DNA from: Bradyrhizobium sp. 199
GTDB lineage: Bacteria; Pseudomonadota; Alphaproteobacteria; Rhizobiales; Xanthobacteraceae
Assembly (NCBI RefSeq): GCF_023073355.1
Contig: NZ_JADPJI010000002.1
Coordinates: 372,001-436,000, forward strand
DNA length: 64,000 nt
Direction of reading: 5' to 3'
Every line of letters starts with the position of its first letter. The stretch's first letter is position 1. Below, piece by piece: positions 58,905 to 64,000 of the stretch. The notes below the pieces were generated by a model. It was not told where the DNA came from and did no database searches. It saw only the letters and a program-made list of their open reading frames with translations. A program made the position numbers and the translations under genes.

Positions 58905-59948
58905 ATGGCCGAGACGCTCTCGCAGACCGCACTGACGCTGAGGGACATCGCCCGCGAGGCGGGCGTGAGCCTGGCGACGGTGGACCGCGTCCTGCACAAC
59001 CGGCCGGGCGTACGGCCCGATACGGTGCTTCGCGTCAAGGCGGCGATCGAGCGCAATTCGTTCCAGCCCCACGTTGCCGCCGCGGAGCTCGCCCGCGGCC
59101 GCGCCCGCCGCTTTGCCTTCGTGATGCCGTCGGGCTCGAACCCGTTCATGCAGCAGATCGAGGCTTATCTCGGCGAGATGTCGGCTTGGCTCTCGGCGCG
59201 CCGCCTCAGCGTCGAGATGGTCACAACCGACGTATTCGACCCGTCGGTGCTCGCCGGCACCCTGGAGGCGCTATCGGGCGATTGCGACGGCGTCGCCGTG
59301 GTGGCGCTGGATCATCCGAGCGTCCGCGCCGCGATCAACGATCTCGTCGATGCCGGCACCAAGGTGGTGACCCTGGTGTCGGACGTGCCGTCAGCACGCC
59401 GCCACCATTATGTCGGCATCGATAACATCGCTGCCGGGCGCACGGCCGGCGCGCTGGTCGGGCGGCTGGTCGGCCAAAAGTCCGGCAAGGTCGCGATCGT
59501 CGCGGGCTCGCAGGGCCTGCGCGACCATGCCGAGCGGATCTTCGGATTCAACCAGGTGATGGCGTCGGAATTCCCCGGTCTCAGCGTGCTGCCGGTGCTG
59601 GAAGGGCGCGACGAGGATGAGCGCTCGGAACAGGTTTTGGCGCGACTGCTGGGCAGGCATGCTGACATTGTCGGCCTTTATAACGTCGGCGCCGGCACGC
59701 CGGGTGTCGCCAACGCGTTGAGCGATGCCGGCCGCGACAAGCAGGTGGTATTCGTCGGTCATGACATCACCGTGCTGACGCGGCGGCTGCTGCTGCAGGG
59801 CGTGATGGATGCCGCGATTTCACAGAACCCCGGACATGAAGCCCGCGCCGCCGTGCGCGTGCTGCTCGCGCTCGCCCGCGGCGAGCCGATCTTGCGCGAA
59901 CAGGAGAAGATCAGGATCGACATCGTGATGCGGGACAATCTGCCTTAG
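58905..59948 (+). CDS. LacI-family transcriptional regulator (xylose operon)
   Basis: 347 aa. LacI HTH at about 10-60 (LTLRDIAREAGVSLATVDRVLHNRPGVRPDTVLRV, with hinge AAAELARG) and periplasmic-binding-protein-like effector domain at 65-340. It precedes xylB-xylA and sugar ABC transporter genes in the same direction with an 81-bp gap, so it is very likely the xylose-responsive regulator of this locus. Confidence 0.88.
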   Translation: MAETLSQTALTLRDIAREAGVSLATVDRVLHNRPGVRPDTVLRVKAAIERNSFQPHVAAAELARGRARRFAFVMPSGSNPFMQQIEAYLGEMSAWLSARRLSVEMVTTDVFDPSVLAGTLEALSGDCDGVAVVALDHPSVRAAINDLVDAGTKVVTLVSDVPSARRHHYVGIDNIAAGRTAGALVGRLVGQKSGKVAIVAGSQGLRDHAERIFGFNQVMASEFPGLSVLPVLEGRDEDERSEQVLARLLGRHADIVGLYNVGAGTPGVANALSDAGRDKQVVFVGHDITVLTRRLLLQGVMDAAISQNPGHEARAAVRVLLALARGEPILREQEKIRIDIVMRDNLP

Positions 59949-60029
59949 CGGCAGGTCGATATCGAAACGGTCCGCTACGGCGAACGCGGCATCAAGCTCG
60001 CACCGGCGGCGGACGAAAGGGAGGATGGC

Positions 60030-61484
60030 GTGTATCTCGGACTGGACATCGGCACATCCGGTGTGAAAGCGGTGCTCGTGAGCGAAGCCGGCGCGATCCT
60101 CGCGGCGGCAACGCGCGAGCTTGCGCTGTCGCATCCGGCGCCTTTGTGGTCCGAGCAGGACCCTGATTCCTGGGTCGATGCGGCGATCGGTGCGGTCGAC
60201 GAACTCGCCGCCCGCCATCCGCGCGAGTTGGCGCGGGTGGCCGGCATTGGCCTGTCGGGCCAGATGCACGGCGCAACGCTGCTCGACGAGGATGGACGGC
60301 CGCTGCGTCCCGCAATTCTCTGGAACGACGGCCGCTCGCAGGCCGAATGTGCGACGCTGGAGCGGCGCTGTCCCTCGCTGCATGCGATCGCCGGAAATCT
60401 GGCGATGCCCGGCTTCACCGCACCGAAGCTGCTCTGGGTCGCGCGGCACGAGCCCGATATTTTCGCGCGCTTGGCAAAAGTGCTGCTGCCGAAGGCCTAT
60501 GTCCGCTATCGCCTCACCGGCGAAATGATCGAGGACATGTCCGACGCGGCCGGTACGCTGTGGCTCGACGTCGGTCAGCGCCGCTGGTCGGCCCTGCTGC
60601 TGCATGCGACCGGGCTCGACCTTCACCACATGCCGCGGCTCGTCGAGGGCAGCGCCGCCAGCGCGGTGCTGGCGCCGGAATTCACGCAGCGTTGGGCCAT
60701 GGCAAAGAACGTCGTCGTCGCGGGCGGCGCGGGCGACAACGCTGCGAGCGCGATCGGGCTCGGCGCCATCGCGCCCGGCGATGCATTCCTGTCGCTGGGC
60801 ACATCAGGCGTGGTGTTCCGTGTCACCGACCGCTTCGCACCGGCGCCGGCCCAGGCCGTGCACGCCTTCTGCCATGCGCTGCCCGGCCTCTGGCACCAGA
60901 TGGGTGTGATGCTCTCGGCGGCGGCTTCGCTGGCCTGGCTCGCCGGTGTGATGGAGACTCCGGCCGCGGCCCTGCTGGCCCCACTCGGCGAGCGCGTGGA
61001 CGGGCCGAGTCCGATCAAATTCCTGCCCTATCTCGACGGCGAGCGCACGCCGCACAACGATGCCGCCGCGAGCGGCGCCATTGTCGGCCTGCGCGGTGCG
61101 ACCGGGCGGACGCAGGTCGTGCAAGCCGTGCTCGAAGGCGTTGCCTTTGCCGCGCGCGACAATCTGGCGGCGCTGAGCGCGGCGGGCGGGCCAGTTGCCG
61201 AGGTTGATCTCGTCGGCGGCGGCTCGCGCTCGCCGCTGTGGGCGCAGATCTGCGCCGATGTGCTCGGCGTTCCCGTCCACCGCGTCGAGGAGGGCGAGGT
61301 GGGGGCGGCCCTCGGCGCCTCCAGGCTCGGCCGGCTCGCTGCGACAGGGGAGGATCCGGCGCAAGTCTGCACCCGTCCGCGGCGGCTCGCGAGCTTCATG
61401 CCTCGCGCATCCGTCGCTGGGGCCTATGACGAGGCCTATCGGCGATGGCGCGCGCTTTATCCCGCATTGAAGGAGACTCTTTAA
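60030..61484 (+). CDS. xylB: Xylulokinase
   Basis: 484 aa FGGY-family kinase phosphorylating D-xylulose. N-terminal YLGLDIGTSGVKAVL with ATP-binding Asp, GLSGQMHG, and C-terminal GGGSRSPLWAQICADVLGVPVHR. GTG 60030 preceded by GGGAGG. It directly abuts xylA (stop followed by GTG), showing coupling. Completes the isomerase pathway from xylose to xylulose-5-phosphate. Confidence 0.95.
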   Translation: MYLGLDIGTSGVKAVLVSEAGAILAAATRELALSHPAPLWSEQDPDSWVDAAIGAVDELAARHPRELARVAGIGLSGQMHGATLLDEDGRPLRPAILWNDGRSQAECATLERRCPSLHAIAGNLAMPGFTAPKLLWVARHEPDIFARLAKVLLPKAYVRYRLTGEMIEDMSDAAGTLWLDVGQRRWSALLLHATGLDLHHMPRLVEGSAASAVLAPEFTQRWAMAKNVVVAGGAGDNAASAIGLGAIAPGDAFLSLGTSGVVFRVTDRFAPAPAQAVHAFCHALPGLWHQMGVMLSAAASLAWLAGVMETPAAALLAPLGERVDGPSPIKFLPYLDGERTPHNDAAASGAIVGLRGATGRTQVVQAVLEGVAFAARDNLAALSAAGGPVAEVDLVGGGSRSPLWAQICADVLGVPVHRVEEGEVGAALGASRLGRLAATGEDPAQVCTRPRRLASFMPRASVAGAYDEAYRRWRALYPALKETL

Positions 61485-62807
61485 GTGAACGCGTCAGCGA
61501 AATTCTTCAATGCAAGTGCACCTGTCGCCTTCGCCGGCAAGGACGCGGGACAAGCGCCCGCCTTCCGTTGGTACGACAGGGATCGCATGGTCCAGGGCCG
61601 CAGGCTCGAGGATCATTTGCGTTTTGCCGTCTGCTATTGGCATTCGTTCTGCTGGCCGGGCGGCGATCCCTTCGGCGGCGAGACCTTTCTGCGTCCCTGG
61701 CACCAGGGCGGCGACGCGATGGCGCAGGCGCGGGCCAAGGCCGATGTCGCCTTCGAGTTGTTCCGCCTGCTCGACGTGCCGTTCTTCACCTTCCACGACG
61801 TCGACGCGGCGCCGGAAGGCGCCTCGCTCGCCGAGTCCGTCGCCAATCTCAATGCGATCGCCGATCTGTTCGAAGCGAAGATGGCATCAAGCAAGGTCCG
61901 CCTGCTCTGGGGCACCGCGAATCTGTTCACGCATCGCCGCTACATGGCGGGCGCAGCGACCAATCCGGACCCCGAGATCTTCACCTATGCCGCCGGCCAG
62001 GTCCGCGCCGCGCTGGAGGTGACGCACCGGCTCGGCGGCCAGAACTATGTGCTGTGGGGAGGCCGCGAGGGCTATGAGACGCTGCTCAACACCGATCTCA
62101 AGCGCGAACTCGACCAACTCGGCCGCTTCGTCTCGCTGGTCGTCGAGCACAAGCACAGGATCGGTTTCAAGGGGCCGATCCTGATCGAGCCGAAGCCGAA
62201 GGAGCCGACCAAGCACCAATATGATTTCGACGTCGCCACCTGCTACGGCTTCCTCGAGCGCTACGACCTTTTGAAGGACGTCAAGCTCAACATCGAGCAG
62301 AACCACGCCATCCTCGCCGGCCATTCCTTCCATCACGAGGTCGCGCTTGCGGAGGCGCTCGGCGTGTTCGGCTCGCTCGATATCAATCGCGGCGACGATC
62401 TGCTCGGCTGGGACACCGACCAGTTCGCGATGAACGTTCCGGAGCTGGCGCTGGTATTTCACGAGATCCTGAACCGCGGCGGCTTCACCACGGGCGGGCT
62501 GAATTTCGACGCCAAGATCCGCCGCCAGTCGATCGACCCTGACGATTTGATCCACGCCCATGTCGGCTCGATGGATGCCTGCGCGCGCGCCTTCCTCGCC
62601 GCGGCCGACATGGTCGATGCCGGCGCGCTCACCACGCCGCTTGCCAAACGCTACGAGGGATGGGCCGGGCCTGAAGGCCGCGCCATTCTCGGCGGCCAGC
62701 GTTCGCTCGCCGATCTCGCCGACCGTGCGCTCGAGCCCGGCTTCGATCCGCAGCCGCGCTCGGGCCGGCAGGAATATCTGGAATCCCTGGTCAACCGCTA
62801 TGTCTGA
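61485..62807 (+). CDS. xylA: Xylose isomerase
   Basis: 440 aa, class II length. Catalytic and metal-binding segments are intact: [54 protein letters not shown] and [12 protein letters not shown] 61485 follows the xylB stop, with AGGAG about 10 bases upstream inside xylB. It converts D-xylose to D-xylulose in the cytoplasm. Confidence 0.96.
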   Translation: MNASAKFFNASAPVAFAGKDAGQAPAFRWYDRDRMVQGRRLEDHLRFAVCYWHSFCWPGGDPFGGETFLRPWHQGGDAMAQARAKADVAFELFRLLDVPFFTFHDVDAAPEGASLAESVANLNAIADLFEAKMASSKVRLLWGTANLFTHRRYMAGAATNPDPEIFTYAAGQVRAALEVTHRLGGQNYVLWGGREGYETLLNTDLKRELDQLGRFVSLVVEHKHRIGFKGPILIEPKPKEPTKHQYDFDVATCYGFLERYDLLKDVKLNIEQNHAILAGHSFHHEVALAEALGVFGSLDINRGDDLLGWDTDQFAMNVPELALVFHEILNRGGFTTGGLNFDAKIRRQSIDPDDLIHAHVGSMDACARAFLAAADMVDAGALTTPLAKRYEGWAGPEGRAILGGQRSLADLADRALEPGFDPQPRSGRQEYLESLVNRYV

Positions 62808-62819
62808 GGAAGGCTGCTG

Positions 62820-63581
62820 ATGGCAGGCGAAGCAACCATAGAGCCGGTCCTCGAACTGACCGGCATCGGCAAGGAGTTCGGCGCGATCCGCGCGCTGCAT
62901 GAGGTCGACCTGCAGGTCTTCCCGGGCGAGGTGGTCGGCCTGATGGGCGATAACGGCGCCGGCAAGTCGACGCTGGTCAAGATCATCGCCGGCAATTTCC
63001 GTCCCAGCCACGGCGAGATCCGCTTTGCCGGCAACGCGGTCCATTTCAGCCGTCCCATCGATGCCCGCGGCGTCGGCATCGAAGTCGTCTACCAGGACCT
63101 CGCGCTATCGGACAATCTGACGGCCGCGGCCAACGTGTTCCTCGGCCGCGAGCTGAAGCGCAAATTCGGCCCCATTGCCTTGCTCGACCACAAGGCGATG
63201 GCGGCGCGCGCGCTGGAATTGTTCGGCGAGCTGCGCTCGGAGACGCGCCCCGACGATCTCGTCAAGCAGATGTCGGGTGGCCAGCGCCAGGCGGTCGCGA
63301 TCGCGCGCACGCGGCTCTCCAATGCACGGCTGGTGATGATGGACGAGCCGACCGCCGCCATCTCGGTGCGCCAGGTCGAGCAGGTGCTAGGCCTGATCCA
63401 TCGGCTGAAGGAGCAGGGCGTTGCGGTCATGCTGATCTCGCACCGCATGCCTGATGTGTTCGCGGTGTGCGACCGCGTCGTCGTCATGCGCCGCGGCGAG
63501 AAGCGGGCCGACAAGCCGATCCACCAGACCTCCCCTGAGGAGATCACCGCCCTCATTACCGGCGCCAAGGAGGCGGCGTGA
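62820..63581 (+). CDS. Sugar ABC transporter ATP-binding protein (single-domain, FrcA-like)
   Basis: 253 aa. Walker A GDNGAGKST, signature MSGGQRQAVAIAR, Walker B VMMDEPTAAIS and switch ISHRMPDV are present. It has one ATPase domain, unlike the ~500-aa double-domain XylG or RbsA, and so resembles FrcA of rhizobia. It follows xylA after 12 bases and its stop overlaps the permease start (TGATG). It probably imports xylose or a related sugar together with that permease. Confidence 0.9.
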   Translation: MAGEATIEPVLELTGIGKEFGAIRALHEVDLQVFPGEVVGLMGDNGAGKSTLVKIIAGNFRPSHGEIRFAGNAVHFSRPIDARGVGIEVVYQDLALSDNLTAAANVFLGRELKRKFGPIALLDHKAMAARALELFGELRSETRPDDLVKQMSGGQRQAVAIARTRLSNARLVMMDEPTAAISVRQVEQVLGLIHRLKEQGVAVMLISHRMPDVFAVCDRVVVMRRGEKRADKPIHQTSPEEITALITGAKEAA

Positions 63582-64000
63582 TGGCCATGCCCTTGGAATC
63601 CCCGATCAGCTTCACCAATGTCGGCCAGATCAGATGGTGGCAGCGCGGCATCTTCGCCTCACAGACCGGGTATGTCCTGCTCGCGCTCGCGGTGTTGCTG
63701 GTGATCATGCATTTCGCCAGCCCGTATTTCTTCACCGAAGGCAACATGCAGAACGTGGCGAAGAATTTTTCCTTCATCGCCATCGCGACGCTGGGCGTCA
63801 CATTTGTCATCATCACCGGCGGCATCGACCTTTCGGTGGGATCGATGATGTGCTTCTCCGCCATGATCACCTCGATGGTGATGACCGAGCTGTCGGCGCC
63901 CGGCTCGCCGGCAGGCTCGCTGTTCGTGCATATGGCGGCCGACGGCAAGACCGTGCTGGCCAATGTCCCCGGCTTGATCCTGGTGGTCTCGATCCTCGCC
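63581..64000 (+). CDS. Sugar ABC transporter permease, 5' part (cut by right edge)
   Basis: 140 codons are visible. ATG 63581 overlaps the preceding stop. The first membrane segment is TGYVLLALAVLLVIMHFASPYFF, and the RbsC/XylH-family motif TLGVTFVIITGGIDLSVGSMM follows at about residues 70-90. The rest of the gene and the expected sugar-binding-protein gene lie outside the window or upstream elsewhere. Confidence 0.88.
   Translation, partial: MAMPLESPISFTNVGQIRWWQRGIFASQTGYVLLALAVLLVIMHFASPYFFTEGNMQNVAKNFSFIAIATLGVTFVIITGGIDLSVGSMMCFSAMITSMVMTELSAPGSPAGSLFVHMAADGKTVLANVPGLILVVSILA

Overview
The window is high-GC alphaproteobacterial chromosome, most probably Bradyrhizobium or a very close relative. 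Supporting evidence: an adjacent BjaR/BjaI-type luxR-luxI pair, a box (aerobic benzoyl-CoA) cluster, the phoR-pstSCAB-phoU-phoB block, GcrA with a GANTC-rich upstream region, a SAM-II riboswitch before metZ, a two-domain Dcd, and many short dispersed palindromes between genes. I recognised these from memory; no database search was run. I see no prophage, transposase, integrase or CRISPR array.

Left part (1-20 kb): a quorum-sensing locus (luxR, a perfect 22-bp palindrome, luxI, a 72-aa companion) is followed by a branched-chain-amino-acid-type ABC transporter lacking a binding protein. Then come a frameshifted secreted-protein gene, a membrane protein and a lipase-like secreted protein. Next are a glutamine-synthetase-like enzyme and a Rieske oxygenase on the minus strand, with a divergent IclR regulator. 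The benzoate block follows: truncated hemoglobin and BoxR on the minus strand, and benzoate-CoA ligase, alpha/beta hydrolase, boxC and boxB on the plus strand. TGCA-repeat clusters lie before both the first transporter and boxC and share a 12-bp core. This suggests that BoxR joins uptake, CoA activation and ring epoxidation/cleavage in one regulon. No boxA reductase or boxD dehydrogenase is in the window.

Middle (20-37 kb): an SDR oxidoreductase, a polysaccharide deacetylase, a BON-OmpA protein with a small membrane partner, and a UPF0104 membrane protein lead into the phosphate block, with a candidate Pho box before pstS. After it come gcrA, argD-argF and hslO. A 0.67-kb gene-free stretch (36593-37264) with many nested hairpins looks like a structured repeat or RNA.

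Right part (37-64 kb): apaG is divergent from opgC, which is followed by two SGNH-family genes; the first has lost its catalytic residues and the second keeps them. metZ has a SAM-II aptamer followed by a clear terminator/antiterminator pair. Then come dcd, a PAS protein, and a complete ABC uptake operon with its own GntR regulator and an 18-bp operator-like palindrome, divergent from a NIPSNAP protein. After these are a MATE exporter, a Met/Gly-rich secreted protein, several small stress or regulatory genes, tRNA-Gly(CCC), and a xylose operon (LacI regulator, xylulokinase, xylose isomerase, sugar ABC ATPase, and a permease cut by the right edge).
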